The notes under the pieces: model-generated
What the model was told of the DNA's origin: nothing
Seen by the model: the letters and a program-made list of their open reading frames with translations, nothing else
The model's database searches: none
Assembly: GCF_000495835.1 (NCBI RefSeq)
Contig: NZ_AWGC01000015.1
Location: 124,001 to 188,000 of the forward strand
DNA length: 64,000 bases
Direction of reading: 5' to 3'
DNA from: Asticcacaulis sp. AC402
Lineage (GTDB): Bacteria > Pseudomonadota > Alphaproteobacteria > Caulobacterales > Caulobacteraceae
Translations under genes and position numbers: made by a program
Shown here: in pieces, positions 1 through 7,825 of the stretch
Layout: each line of letters opens with the position of its first letter
Position numbering within the stretch: the first letter of the stretch is position 1

Positions 1-28
1 TGCGATTATCGAACTCTTGCAGAACCAA

Positions 29-57
29 GGGGCAAGGCTTAGCTGAAGCCTTGCCCC
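29..57. other. Perfect 12-bp stem-loop before the first gene
   Basis: Arms at 29-40 and 46-57 are perfect reverse complements with a 5-base loop. An A-run and the ribosome binding site of the next gene follow directly. It has no T-run on the strand reading into it, so it is not a classic intrinsic terminator. It may be the transcript end of an upstream gene or a 5' leader hairpin. Confidence 0.5.
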
Positions 58-75
58 AAAAAAAGGAGAGTAGGT

Positions 76-543
76 GTGGTGCGACTCTTGTATGTCCATG
101 AAGCGAACCCAGGAGAAGACAGGCGTTCCCTGTTCCTCGCGGGACCAAGCCCCCGCGGACAGGGTGAGCCTGACTGGAGGAAGCAGGCCTGCGCTCACCT
201 CAATCAGATCGGCTTTGACGGGGCTGTCTATAACCCGCTGCCGCGAGACGGCCTGTACAATCCGAACTACGACCATGGCGCCCAAATTGACTGGGAGCTC
301 GAACATCTTGCAAAAGCCGGCACCATCGTCTTCTGGATACCCCGGGATCTCGTGATGCTCCCGGGTTTCACGACCAATGTTGAATTTGGCCGCTTCAGCC
401 GGCGAGGAAATGTGGTGCTCGGGTATCCCGACGCTGCTCCCAAGATGCGCTATCTGCATCACCTTGCCAATCTAGACGGCGTGCCGGTATTCCATTCGAT
501 GGAGCAGACGCTTGATGCAGCGGTCACTATGTTGCCGTCATAA
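76..543 (+). CDS. Nucleoside 2-deoxyribosyltransferase-like protein
   Basis: 155 residues. The N-terminal FLAGPSPR motif (about residues 20-27) and the TTNVEFG motif (99-105, with Glu103 at the usual catalytic place) match the nucleoside 2-deoxyribosyltransferase-like fold (Nuc_deoxyrib_tr_2 group). Such proteins cleave or exchange the N-glycosidic bond of nucleosides or related nucleotides; the actual substrate cannot be read from the sequence. The GTG at 76 is chosen because AAAAGGAG ends 7 bases upstream. It is a single small cytosolic domain with no signal peptide. Its 3' end faces the minus-strand bamE gene, and the hairpin between the two genes reads as a terminator for bamE. Confidence 0.75.
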   Translation: MVRLLYVHEANPGEDRRSLFLAGPSPRGQGEPDWRKQACAHLNQIGFDGAVYNPLPRDGLYNPNYDHGAQIDWELEHLAKAGTIVFWIPRDLVMLPGFTTNVEFGRFSRRGNVVLGYPDAAPKMRYLHHLANLDGVPVFHSMEQTLDAAVTMLPS

Positions 544-574
544 CAAAAAAGCCTCCGACGGATACCGGAGGCTC
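541..574 (-). terminator. Rho-independent terminator of bamE
   Basis: Read on the minus strand: a GC-rich stem (GCCTCCG/CGGAGGC, 551-557 and 566-572) followed by six T residues. It lies about 27 bases past the bamE stop and overlaps the stop of the convergent gene. Confidence 0.8.
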
Positions 575-600
575 TCAAATCCAAATTCCTGACAGGACGA

Positions 601-1095
601 CTATTCGCGGCGGCGGCGGCCGCCAGGATTGGTGTCCGAGCTATTGTCGATGCGCTGTTGGCCCACGGTGCCCAGGATCTGTTCCAGCGCCGTCAGCGAA
701 CGGCCGCGAGTTGGTGTCTTGTTCTGGTTCGGCGTCAGTTCACGGCCATCGGCCAGGCTCAGAGCCTTGACTTCGGTCACTGTTTGGCCTGTCGGGTCGA
801 AATTGATGACGGTCACGTTGCGCGCCGTCACCTTGGCCTGCTTGTAGGTCATCTTCTGTGACGTCTGGTCGATATAGTACCATTCTGTCGGCTTGTAGAT
901 CGAGGTCTGTGACGGATCGCCCAGCTTGTCGAGTACGGTCGCCTTGGTGTCGCCGACCTTGATGTCCTTCGACGGCAGTGCGTCATAGGCGAGGTAGCCG
1001 CTGTGGCTCACGGTCGGCGCACAGGCCGAGGCCAGAACCGCTGCGCTGGCAAGAGCACCGAACAGGGCTACGGTCTTGAGAGAAGGCAGGCGCAT
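601..1095 (-). CDS. bamE: Outer membrane assembly lipoprotein BamE (SmpA/OmlA family)
   Basis: 164 residues from ATG 1095; a TTG at 1113 would add six residues but has no good ribosome site, whereas AGGA lies just upstream of the ATG. A type II signal peptide ends in LASAC with lipidated Cys25. The mature part has the BamE pattern: a Gly-rich start (IKVGDTKATVLDKLGDPS), a WYYI strand and an INFDPTGQTV strand. BamE is an accessory lipoprotein of the beta-barrel assembly machine whose core, BamA, is encoded at 32.4 kb. The C-terminus is unusual, a polar tail ending in four arginines. The gene is divergent from the CBP3-chaperone gene, so both promoters must lie between 1095 and 1260. Confidence 0.9.
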   Translation of the reverse strand: MRLPSLKTVALFGALASAAVLASACAPTVSHSGYLAYDALPSKDIKVGDTKATVLDKLGDPSQTSIYKPTEWYYIDQTSQKMTYKQAKVTARNVTVINFDPTGQTVTEVKALSLADGRELTPNQNKTPTRGRSLTALEQILGTVGQQRIDNSSDTNPGGRRRRE

Positions 1096-1259
1096 GGATA
1101 TCCTGTGACACAACTTGGCGAAACGTACCGGGCTAAAACGGTATTTGACCTATCGGAAAATACGGCTTACGGCAAGCATAAGGCCTAATAAGGGCGAAAG
1201 ACCAGCAATTTTTTTACCACGAACCTTGCCGGCTGGCGAGGTTCGCGGAGGGTATTACG

Positions 1260-1847
1260 GTGAGCTTCCTCGACAGTCTCAGCAATTTTTTCAAACCGCG
1301 TCCTGTCAAGGCGATCGGAAATCAACTCTATGCCGCCTGCGTTGCCCAGGCACGCCTTCCGCGCTTCTATCTTGACTATGGCGTGGCCGACGAAATCGGC
1401 ACCCGGTTCGAACTCCTGACCCTTCATGTGGTCATGGTTGTGACGCGGCTGAAATCGGAGAAAACGGAACAGGCGGACGACACGGCCCAGACCCTGTTCG
1501 ACGCCTTCCTCCTGGCGCTCGATTCGACCCTGCGCGAGCAGGGGACCGGCGATCTGACCGTGCCCAAGAAGATGAAGAAGATCGGCCAGGTGGTCTATAC
1601 CCGTCTTGCCAAATGGGATGGATTATGGCGCGATGGCGCCGGCCGGGACGTCCAGGCCGGCTACATTGCGCGGACGGTTTATGCCGGCGACGAGGACGGT
1701 GACGAGGTCGCATCGGACATCGCGGGCCGCAAAGCTGCCGCCTTGGGTTTGTATGTTGACGAGGCACGCGCGGCGCTGAAAATAGATGAGCTGGTCGCCG
1801 GCCGCATCAGCTGGCCGGTGCCGATTGCGCTGGACGAAGCTGCGTAA
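1260..1847 (+). CDS. Ubiquinol-cytochrome c chaperone (CBP3 family)
   Basis: 195 residues, the usual length. The central block around RFYLDYGVADEIGTRFELLTLH, the VPKKMKKIGQ segment and a following Tyr/Arg-rich helix mark the ubiquinol-cytochrome c chaperone family (Pfam Ubiq_cyt_C_chap). By analogy with mitochondrial Cbp3 it should help assemble the cytochrome bc1 complex at the inner membrane. The GTG at 1260 has GGAGGG seven bases upstream. Only 12 bases separate its stop from the start of the DUF177 gene, so the two are probably cotranscribed. Confidence 0.85.
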   Translation: MSFLDSLSNFFKPRPVKAIGNQLYAACVAQARLPRFYLDYGVADEIGTRFELLTLHVVMVVTRLKSEKTEQADDTAQTLFDAFLLALDSTLREQGTGDLTVPKKMKKIGQVVYTRLAKWDGLWRDGAGRDVQAGYIARTVYAGDEDGDEVASDIAGRKAAALGLYVDEARAALKIDELVAGRISWPVPIALDEAA

Positions 1848-1859
1848 GGAGTGGTGAGC

Positions 1860-2399
1860 ATGGATACGCACGAGGATAAAGGTCTGTGGGAGCACAAGGT
1901 GCGTTTCGACACGGCGCTTCGCGGCCTCAAGCTGGAGCTGACAGCCGATACGGAGCGACGCGCGGTGATCGCTGCTGGTTTCGGCATGGTTTCGCTCGAC
2001 GCCCTGACGGCGCACATCGAAACGCGCCCGGGAGCAGGGACAGTGCCGATCGTACGTATCCGGCTGAGGCTGGAGGGCGCGGTCACCCAGGAATGTGGCA
2101 TCAGCCTGGAACCGTTCAGTCACCCGCTGTTCGGCGACCTGGAAATTGACTGCATTGAAAAGGCCCGTGTCACGGACCAGGTCGCTGAGATCGGCGAACA
2201 CGAATTGACGCTTAACGATCTCGACGAGCCCGATGTCATTGCCAACGGCCAGATTGACCTCGGCCAATATGTTATAGAGGCCCTGGGCGATGCCTATGAC
2301 CCTTTCGCGCGCAAACCTGGCGTCGTCTTCGACGAGCCCGCGGCGGAACGCGAGCCGTCGCCCTTTGCCGTGCTGGCCAATCTGAAACGGGACGAGTAA
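1860..2399 (+). CDS. YceD/DUF177 family protein
   Basis: 179 residues from ATG 1860. AAGGAG at 1846-1851 gives an 8-base spacing to this ATG, while the upstream GTG codons at 1851 and 1854 overlap it. The core VTQECGISLEPFSHP is the hallmark of YceD/DUF177 proteins, which are linked to 23S rRNA accumulation in other bacteria and plastids and are usually followed by rpmF and plsX. Here rpmF is absent from this spot; it is found at 56150. plsX follows after a 326-base gap that holds a family B repeat. Confidence 0.85.
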   Translation: MDTHEDKGLWEHKVRFDTALRGLKLELTADTERRAVIAAGFGMVSLDALTAHIETRPGAGTVPIVRIRLRLEGAVTQECGISLEPFSHPLFGDLEIDCIEKARVTDQVAEIGEHELTLNDLDEPDVIANGQIDLGQYVIEALGDAYDPFARKPGVVFDEPAAEREPSPFAVLANLKRDE

Positions 2400-2478
2400 C
2401 GTCGGGCGCAGCGTCACAAGGGCGACACGTCTTTTGTTGCCTGCCCGGACTTATGCGGGGTGCCAGGGGGGGGGGGGC

Positions 2479-2619
2479 TAATACCAAACCTCATAAAGAA
2501 TGACGCTCGGTATTCGCTTTTTTTTCAGCTCAAACGCCGCCTGGCTCCTCGCAAAAGCTCGGGCGACCAGTCGGCCTTGCCAACCCGCAATGAGTCAAGA
2601 ATTTCGCGGGTTGGTATAA
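2479..2619 (-). repeat. Family B palindromic element, copy B1 (reverse orientation)
   Basis: Bounded by TAA at 2479-2481 and TAA at 2617-2619, with ATACCAAACC at the left and GGGTTGGTA at the right. It contains the family B hairpins (CATAAAGAATG block; CCAACCCGC...GCGGGTTGG) and the GCTCCTCGCAAAAGCTCGGGC segment, all reversed relative to the copies at 11734, 24179 and 25561. A run of twelve G residues (2466-2477) sits just outside its left end. Just past the right end, 2620-2650 resembles the GGCGCTTGAGCTGAAAAAATGCG part of family B in the opposite orientation, suggesting a second, broken copy. The rest of the 2400-2725 gap shows nothing else I can name. Confidence 0.85.
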
Positions 2620-2725
2620 TGCGGCGCCTGAGCGGAAAAAATGCAATATCGCTTGCATAGTTGCGAACTCGCGCTATCGTCCGCCGCTCGATTTCGCGTA
2701 ACCATTCTACGGGTATTTCAACTCC

Positions 2726-3853
2726 GTGCCGACTGACCCATACCCTGCCCAGGCCGCCAAATATCCCGATGGCGCCCTTGTGATTGCCATCGACGCCATG
2801 GGCGGCGATCACGGACCGGCGGTAACGGTGGCGGGAGCAGCCCTGGCGCTGAATGACCGGCCGGAGCTGTTTTTCCAGCTTCATGGCGATTCGGCGAAGA
2901 TTGAGGTGGAACTGGCGCGTCACGCGGCTCTTAAGACGCGCAGCGCCATCATCCATACCGACCAGTGTGTCGCCATGGATGAAAAGCCGGCCCAGGCCAT
3001 CCGTCGGCGCAACACCTCGCTGTCCAATGCCATTCATGCCGTCAAGGCCGGAAACGCACGTGCGGTTATCTCTGCCGGCAATACGGGCGCCCTGATGGCC
3101 CTGTCCAAGATGATCCTGAAGATGATGACCGACGATCTGGAACGGCCAGCGATAGGGTGTTCCTGGCCTAACCGACGCGGTTTCGGCACGGTGCTTGATG
3201 TCGGCGCAAACGTCACCTCGGACGCCCATCAACTGATCGAATTCGCCTTGATGGGGGCGGCGTTTCACCGCGCTCTGCGCGGCACGGAAAGCCCCAGCAT
3301 CGGCCTGCTTAATGTTGGGTCGGAAGACGTCAAGGGCCATGATGAGGTGCGCGAAGCCCATCAGTTGCTGCGTGACAACACTTTGGGCTTGAACTATTAT
3401 GGATTTGTCGAGGGCACCGACCTGTGCGATGGCACGGTCGATGTTATCGTCACCGACGGCTTTACCGGCAATGTCGCACTAAAAACGGCCGAAGGCGCGG
3501 CGCGTTTCATCAAGGATTTGATGAAAGGTGCCTTCAAATCCTCGCCTCTCGCCATGCTGGGTGCTCTTCTGGCGGGGCCTGCGCTTAAGGCCATGGCGCG
3601 ACGGATTGATCCCGGCGCCGGGAATGGCGGTCCGCTATTGGGTCTGAGGGGCATTGTCATCAAGTCACATGGCGGTGCCGACGCCCGGGCCTTTGCCAAC
3701 GCCATCAAGGTCGGCGTCTCTCTGGCCGCCAGCACCTACGAGAAAGACATAGCCGTGGCCCTGTCGCGTTTTTCACAAAGCGTTGCAGATCACAAGGCAA
3801 CCCTTGCCGCAGCCGCGGCGGATGCAAATATAACCGCCGTGGCGGGACAGTAA
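2726..3853 (+). CDS. plsX: Phosphate acyltransferase PlsX
   Basis: 375 residues, slightly longer than the family average. PlsX makes acyl-phosphate from acyl-ACP at the membrane, the first committed donor for phosphatidic acid synthesis. Family marks visible are IAIDAMGGDHGP near the N-terminus, SAGNTGALMALSK in the middle, and DGFTGNVALKTAEG followed by GGAPLLG-like GGPLLGLRG toward the C-terminus. The GTG at 2726 is the most upstream start and gives an extended N-terminus of about 18 residues before the conserved core; I see no strong ribosome site, so a slightly later start is possible. fabH follows after 15 bases. Confidence 0.93.
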   Translation: MPTDPYPAQAAKYPDGALVIAIDAMGGDHGPAVTVAGAALALNDRPELFFQLHGDSAKIEVELARHAALKTRSAIIHTDQCVAMDEKPAQAIRRRNTSLSNAIHAVKAGNARAVISAGNTGALMALSKMILKMMTDDLERPAIGCSWPNRRGFGTVLDVGANVTSDAHQLIEFALMGAAFHRALRGTESPSIGLLNVGSEDVKGHDEVREAHQLLRDNTLGLNYYGFVEGTDLCDGTVDVIVTDGFTGNVALKTAEGAARFIKDLMKGAFKSSPLAMLGALLAGPALKAMARRIDPGAGNGGPLLGLRGIVIKSHGGADARAFANAIKVGVSLAASTYEKDIAVALSRFSQSVADHKATLAAAAADANITAVAGQ

Positions 3854-3868
3854 GGTTATTCGAAAAGC

Positions 3869-4849
3869 ATGCGCGCGCTGAGATCGGCGGTCACGGGGGT
3901 GGGTGGTTACCTGCCGGAACAGATCGTCACCAATGAAGACTTCACCAAGATGGTCGATACGTCCGACGCATGGATCGTCGAACGCACGGGTATCCGTCAG
4001 CGCCACAAAGTTGCGCCGGGCCAGAAGACTTCGGACCTGGCGGTCGAAGCAGCCAAGGTAGCCCTGGCCGCGGCCGGGCGCTCGCCGGCGGACGTCGACA
4101 TGGTGATTGTTGCCACGACGACGCCCGACATGCCGTTTCCGTCGACAGCCTCGATCGTGCAGCAGAAACTGGGGACGCCTTCATGCGCCGCCTTCGATGT
4201 CCAGGCCGTGTGCTCGGGCTTCGTCTATGCGCTCACCGTTGCCGATGGCTTCGTGGCGCGCGGCCTGGCCAAATGCGTCCTCGTCATCGGCGCTGAGGCC
4301 ATGAGCCAACTTCTCGACTATACCGACCGCGGCACATGCATACTGTTCGGCGACGGCGCCGGCGCGGTTCTGCTGGAGCCGGTGGAAGGCTCGGGCACCA
4401 ACGCCGACCGTGGTATCCTGGGTTTTGACCTGCAATGCGATGGATCCAAGTTGGACCTGCTGTATGTCGACGGTGGCTTGTTCGAAGACTCGAACCGTAT
4501 CGGCAAGATCCGCATGCAAGGCAACCAGGTCTTCAAGCACGCTGTCCACAAGATTTCGGAAGCTGCGGAAAATGCCGTCGTGAAGTCCGGTCTCAACATT
4601 GCCGATGTCGATTGGTTCATTCCGCATCAGGCCAATCAACGTATCCTCAACGGCGTTGCCGACAAGCTGGGTCTGGATCGCAACAAGGTGATTTCGACTG
4701 TCGCGATGCACGCCAACACCTCGGCGGCTTCGATTCCGCTCGCCTGGTATTGTGGCGTCCAGGACGGCAGGGTCAAGCCGGGCGATCTGGTACTGATCGA
4801 GGCTCTGGGCGGGGGGCTGACCTGGGGCGCCGCTGCAATCCGGCTCTGA
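3869..4849 (+). CDS. fabH: Beta-ketoacyl-ACP synthase III
   Basis: 326 residues, standard for FabH. It condenses acetyl-CoA (or another starter) with malonyl-ACP to begin fatty acid synthesis. The Cys-His-Asn triad is visible: Cys115 in AVCSGFVYAL, His253 in FIPHQANQRI and Asn283 in AMHANTSAASIP. The GGGLTWGAAAIRL ending is typical. It follows plsX by 15 bases, the usual alphaproteobacterial plsX-fabH-ihfA order, so lipid precursor genes are likely coexpressed with the nucleoid protein gene. Confidence 0.96.
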   Translation: MRALRSAVTGVGGYLPEQIVTNEDFTKMVDTSDAWIVERTGIRQRHKVAPGQKTSDLAVEAAKVALAAAGRSPADVDMVIVATTTPDMPFPSTASIVQQKLGTPSCAAFDVQAVCSGFVYALTVADGFVARGLAKCVLVIGAEAMSQLLDYTDRGTCILFGDGAGAVLLEPVEGSGTNADRGILGFDLQCDGSKLDLLYVDGGLFEDSNRIGKIRMQGNQVFKHAVHKISEAAENAVVKSGLNIADVDWFIPHQANQRILNGVADKLGLDRNKVISTVAMHANTSAASIPLAWYCGVQDGRVKPGDLVLIEALGGGLTWGAAAIRL

Positions 4850-5037
4850 TTCGCCGGAAACGGGCAAAATGTCAGGCCTTTCGCCCGAGTCATGTTTTTT
4901 GTTATCAGATGGCCATAAGCCTTTGACGGCAACGGGAATTTGCGGCATTGTTAATCTGTCGGGACTTGACAGCTGAGTCTGTAGCTCAAGTCTGGGCCTC
5001 GACGTGCGGTGACCATCAATCCCCGGGGCAACTGAGC

Positions 5038-5340
5038 ATGAAATCGCAAACGCTGACGCGTGCCGAACTTTTTGAAGATGTCCATAACGAGTTGGGCCTT
5101 CCGCGCCAGGAATGCGCGGCCATTGTCGAACGAACGCTCGACCTGGTGGTAGACGCGCTTGAACGTGGTGAGATGGTCAAGCTGTCCGGCTTTGGTGTCT
5201 TTCAGGTGCGCGAGAAGAATGCGCGCGTCGGCCGCAATCCCAAGACGGGCAAGCCGGCCCCCATAGATCCCCGCAAGGTCATAAGCTTCCGCGCTTCACA
5301 GATCATGAAGGCGCGGGTCGATGCCGGCGTAGACGCCTAA
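5038..5340 (+). CDS. ihfA: Integration host factor subunit alpha
   Basis: 100 residues from ATG 5038; the longer open frame starting at 4948 adds 30 residues with no family resemblance. It carries the HU/IHF signature, with MVKLSGFGVFQVREKNARVGRNPKTG covering the beta-arm that intercalates into bent DNA. TLTRAELFEDVHNELGLPR at the N-terminus is typical of IHF-alpha rather than IHF-beta or HU. IHF bends DNA for site-specific recombination, replication and transcription control. It sits between fabH and a MerR-type regulator. Confidence 0.95.
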   Translation: MKSQTLTRAELFEDVHNELGLPRQECAAIVERTLDLVVDALERGEMVKLSGFGVFQVREKNARVGRNPKTGKPAPIDPRKVISFRASQIMKARVDAGVDA

Positions 5341-5376
5341 GCAGACCGCAACACCCAAAACTGAGCAGGACGCGCA

Positions 5377-5904
5377 GTGACCAAAGGGCCTTTAGCCTTA
5401 CGCACGATTTCCGAGACCGCCGACCAACTCGGCGTGCAGCAGCATGTGCTACGGTTTTGGGAAACCAAGTTTCCGTTCATTCGCCCGACCAAGCGGGCAG
5501 GTGGCCGCCGCTTCTATCGCCCCCAGGACATCGAACTGCTGCTGGGGGTGAAAACCCTGTTGTACGATCGCGGTTACACCATCCGCGGTGTCCAGAAGCT
5601 GTTCAAGGATGAAGGCCAGAAGGCCATCCTGTCGCCCGGCAGTGAAGGCGCCAAGGCCTATGTTACCGAGGCGGGCTCAGTGCCGGAAGAACGGATGCCA
5701 GCGGATGCGGGAGCCCCACCAGCCCGCGTCTCTATGTTCGATTTCGCTCAGGATCTTGACGGCTTGCAAGCCAGGATGCTGTCGGCGGAAACGCGTGACC
5801 GCTTCCTTAACATCGCCAAGGCGCTGGAAGAGGCGCAGGAGCATCTGGGCCGGCATATCGGCCGCACCGGCGGCCGCGGCCAGCCGCGCGGCAAGTTTTC
5901 CTGA
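5377..5904 (+). CDS. MerR-family transcriptional regulator
   Basis: 175 residues from GTG 5377, with AGGA seven bases upstream. Residues about 8-75 form the MerR winged helix-turn-helix: [20 protein letters not shown], then the [16 protein letters not shown] wing. The remaining 100 residues lack the Cys or effector domain of metal- or drug-sensing MerR proteins and end in a basic Gly/Arg-rich tail. This protein is conserved directly after ihfA in related genomes (from memory), which suggests a housekeeping role, but I cannot assign a regulon. Confidence 0.85.
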   Translation: MTKGPLALRTISETADQLGVQQHVLRFWETKFPFIRPTKRAGGRRFYRPQDIELLLGVKTLLYDRGYTIRGVQKLFKDEGQKAILSPGSEGAKAYVTEAGSVPEERMPADAGAPPARVSMFDFAQDLDGLQARMLSAETRDRFLNIAKALEEAQEHLGRHIGRTGGRGQPRGKFS

Positions 5905-6216
5905 AAGCCGCACACATTGTAGAACCGATCGACCTTTTGAGTGGCTGCGTTATTGTACTTTCGGGTCTATCCTGAACGACTTGGATGAAAAACAATATGT
6001 TTCGCGCGACGCGGCGAAGGCGCGAAAGTCACGCCATTGTTGTGTTTATGCAGTGTTCGGGCGATGATGCTGGCGCGGTGTTTTCGGACTTTTTTGACAG
6101 CGATTGCGGAGCGAGCGTTTTCTCGAACTTTATCTGAATAATTCTGACACGGGGATTGCCGCCAAGAATTTTCGTCTCTATAAGCCGCGTCTCTTCACAT
6201 TGAATGTGAAGTTTGA
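5905..6216. other. Gap between merR and tRNA-Pro
   Basis: No supported gene. A TTGACA hexamer at 6094-6099 could be a -35 box for the tRNA, but I see no matching -10 at 17 bases. A perfect 8-bp inverted repeat (CTTCACAT/ATGTGAAG, 6193-6200 and 6204-6211) sits five bases before the tRNA. Confidence 0.4.
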
Positions 6217-6293
<77 letters not shown>

Positions 6294-6301
6294 AATAAGC
6301 A

Positions 6302-6335
6302 AAAAGACCGGAGAGTCTGTCTCCGGTCTTTTCTT
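6302..6335 (+). terminator. Terminator after tRNA-Pro
   Basis: A 12-bp perfect stem (6303-6314 with 6320-6331) built on AGACCGGAGA, a 5-base loop, and a T-rich 3' side running on to TTTTCTTT. Placed 9 bases after the tRNA end. Confidence 0.9.
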
Positions 6336-6397
6336 TGGTATTTTTTCCATGCCGCTTTTCGTGCTTCCGCCTGCGTGCCAGCGATGTCCTGACTCTA

Positions 6398-6460
6398 TAG
6401 CAGGATGTGTTCTGATGGAATCAAAGGCGCTGCTCTGGCTATTTGTTCTGCCGCAAAGTT
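6398..6460. repeat. Family A element, degenerate copy A2
   Basis: Starts with TAG, then AGGATGTGTTCTGATGGAATCAAA and TGCTCTGGCTATTTGTTCTG. These recall the GTTTTGATGGAATCAAAA hairpin and the AAGTTTTTGTTTTG linker of the intact copies, but with many changes. The right half is not recognisable. Confidence 0.5.
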
Positions 6461-6525
6461 TGATCAAACACGGGGCCGGTCCTGCGGCGCTGCGCACTGC
6501 ATCGGGTCGCATGCTCGATTTTGGC

Positions 6526-6617
6526 TAACCCGCGAAATCCTTGACACACCGCGCGTTGGCAAGCGCGCCAGCGTACGTTTTTGGGCGCCCGACCTTGTGC
6601 GAGGAGCTATGGGGGGC
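6526..6617 (+). repeat. Family B element, truncated copy B5
   Basis: Starts with TAA and CCCGCGAAATCCTTGAC, continues through TTGGCAAGCGCGCCAGCG and GCGAGGAGCTATGGGGGGC, then stops exactly where family A copy A1 begins at a TAG. Intact copies continue with CTAG or CTAA and CCGGCGCTTGAGC at this point, so A1 appears to have entered the internal TAG of this copy. Confidence 0.7.
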
Positions 6618-6714
6618 TAGAGCGCAATCCGATAAAGTGTTAAGCACTTTTCGGATAAATTGCGCGACAAAACAAAAACTTAGAGCAGCGTTTTGATTCC
6701 ATAAAAACGCATAC
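6618..6714 (+). repeat. Family A element, copy A1
   Basis: Has TAGAGCGCAATCCGATAAAG, the CACTTTTCGGATAAATTGCG partner arm, the GACAAAACAAAAACTTAG linker and a decayed second hairpin (GTTTTGATTCC/ATAAAAACG). The right end is eroded. It abuts truncated family B copy B5. The flanking 6715-6843 stretch shows nothing I can name. Confidence 0.85.
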
Positions 6715-6843
6715 CGTTCTGGCGCAACGACACTGCGTGGGAGCCCCGTTTTAAAGCCATTTGGCCGAAGCCATTATTGATTCACGGATTTTGCCCGGCT
6801 AAAACATCACACCGCGATGAGCCAGGAAGGGCTTTAGCCTCCA

Positions 6844-7344
6844 ATGACCCCGGAATTCACGCCCGTCACTCCCCCCCGTTGTTTGGAGTCTTTTGCATAC
6901 CAGCAGGTTTTCGCCGGTGTAGTGGACGACGTATTCATTCTCGCTTACGCCTTATCGTGCCCGTGCGGGCGTTCGTTTTTTTCCGGTGGCATTTTATGTC
7001 GGGGTGACGCTGAGACGGGTGTTGTTCTCGTGTGTCGCGTTTGTCGCGCAGCCCACCGACTGTTCGATGTGACTGTCGATGGATGCGATGGCGAATGGGG
7101 CAGCCGTACTTTCCTTCGGGACCTGCCCGTTGAGGTGCGACCGCTGGGGGACAAGACGGGAGAGATAAGGTTTTCTCGCGTCGTCGCCGTCTTCACCTTC
7201 AGCGTACCTTGGCGGGAACTGAGTGAAATTGCCCGGTCATACAACAAACCTTGGGCCCAATTCTTCGATTGGTTTACTGTGTTCGATGGCGACTTCGCCG
7301 CCTTTCGCGACACCGATGGTTTGTGGGCTTGTGAATGCGCATGA
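6844..7344 (+). CDS. Cys-rich hypothetical protein
   Basis: 166 residues, not recognised. It holds two cysteine clusters, CPC then C about 15 residues later (near 39-52), and CRVC (near 65-68), which together could bind zinc, and ends in WACECA. There is no signal peptide or membrane span. A purine-rich stretch (AGGAAGGG) lies about 13 bases before the ATG, a poor spacing. The reading frame is open across 500 bases and its composition differs from antisense shadows, but the gene is an orphan lying between repeat elements. It could be a lineage-specific acquisition. No function is proposed. Confidence 0.5.
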   Translation: MTPEFTPVTPPRCLESFAYQQVFAGVVDDVFILAYALSCPCGRSFFSGGILCRGDAETGVVLVCRVCRAAHRLFDVTVDGCDGEWGSRTFLRDLPVEVRPLGDKTGEIRFSRVVAVFTFSVPWRELSEIARSYNKPWAQFFDWFTVFDGDFAAFRDTDGLWACECA

Positions 7345-7391
7345 CTCAAACCACGCTTCTTCAGTCACACTATTCCATCGGCTACAGGCCC

Positions 7392-7508
7392 TAGACCGGG
7401 ATGAGTTTTGATGGAATCAAAATCTCGCTCTAAGTTTTTTTTGTCGCGCAATTTTCCGAAAACGGGAGCGCCCGTGCGGGTGCCACCCACTTTATCGGAT
7501 TGCGCTAT
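7392..7508 (-). repeat. Family A element, copy A3 (extended hairpin)
   Basis: Left end TAGACCGGGATG with a GTTTTGATGGAATCAAAA hairpin and CTCGCTCTAAG; then the GTCGCGCAATTTTCCGAAAA arm, an extra ACGGGAGCGCCCGT hairpin, and CACTTTATCGGATTGCGCTA. It lies 48 bases after the orphan gene stop. Confidence 0.85.
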
Positions 7509-7520
7509 AAGCTCGGGTCT

Positions 7521-7607
7521 ATGTTCGCATGCAAAGTTAGCGTTTTGGCAGCCGTGTCTGCATTTTCAGCCTCACTGTCGTCAGGGTGCGGTGCTTCAGG
7601 GCGGTGA
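7521..7607 (+). other. Possible 28-codon lipoprotein-signal ORF or remnant
   Basis: ATG 7521 to TGA 7605-7607 reads as a basic start, a hydrophobic Ala/Val/Ser stretch, then LSSGCGASGR and stop. This looks like a bacterial lipoprotein signal with almost no mature part. It may be a decayed lipoprotein gene, a tiny lipopeptide, or chance. There is no convincing ribosome site. The remainder of 7608-7825 shows no other feature. Confidence 0.25.
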
Positions 7608-7825
7608 GACAGCAACATAACGCTGTCGCCATCACGCGTTCGGGGAATTCGGTTTCAAGATGATCCAGGTCAATCTTGCCGTAGCTATCAATATCCGCTC
7701 AATCTGTGTCTGCCCTGGCCACGGTTTCGAGATTGTCGGCGCGTTGCCAAGGGCAAATCACTATAAATGCGAGCACTATGTCGAAGCCTGTGCTATGTTT
7801 TGACTCTGTGACGGGGAGAGGAAAG

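Noticed and set aside
29-57. First stem-loop considered as an intrinsic terminator
   Set aside because: It is followed by A residues, and T residues do not follow on either strand in the needed direction.
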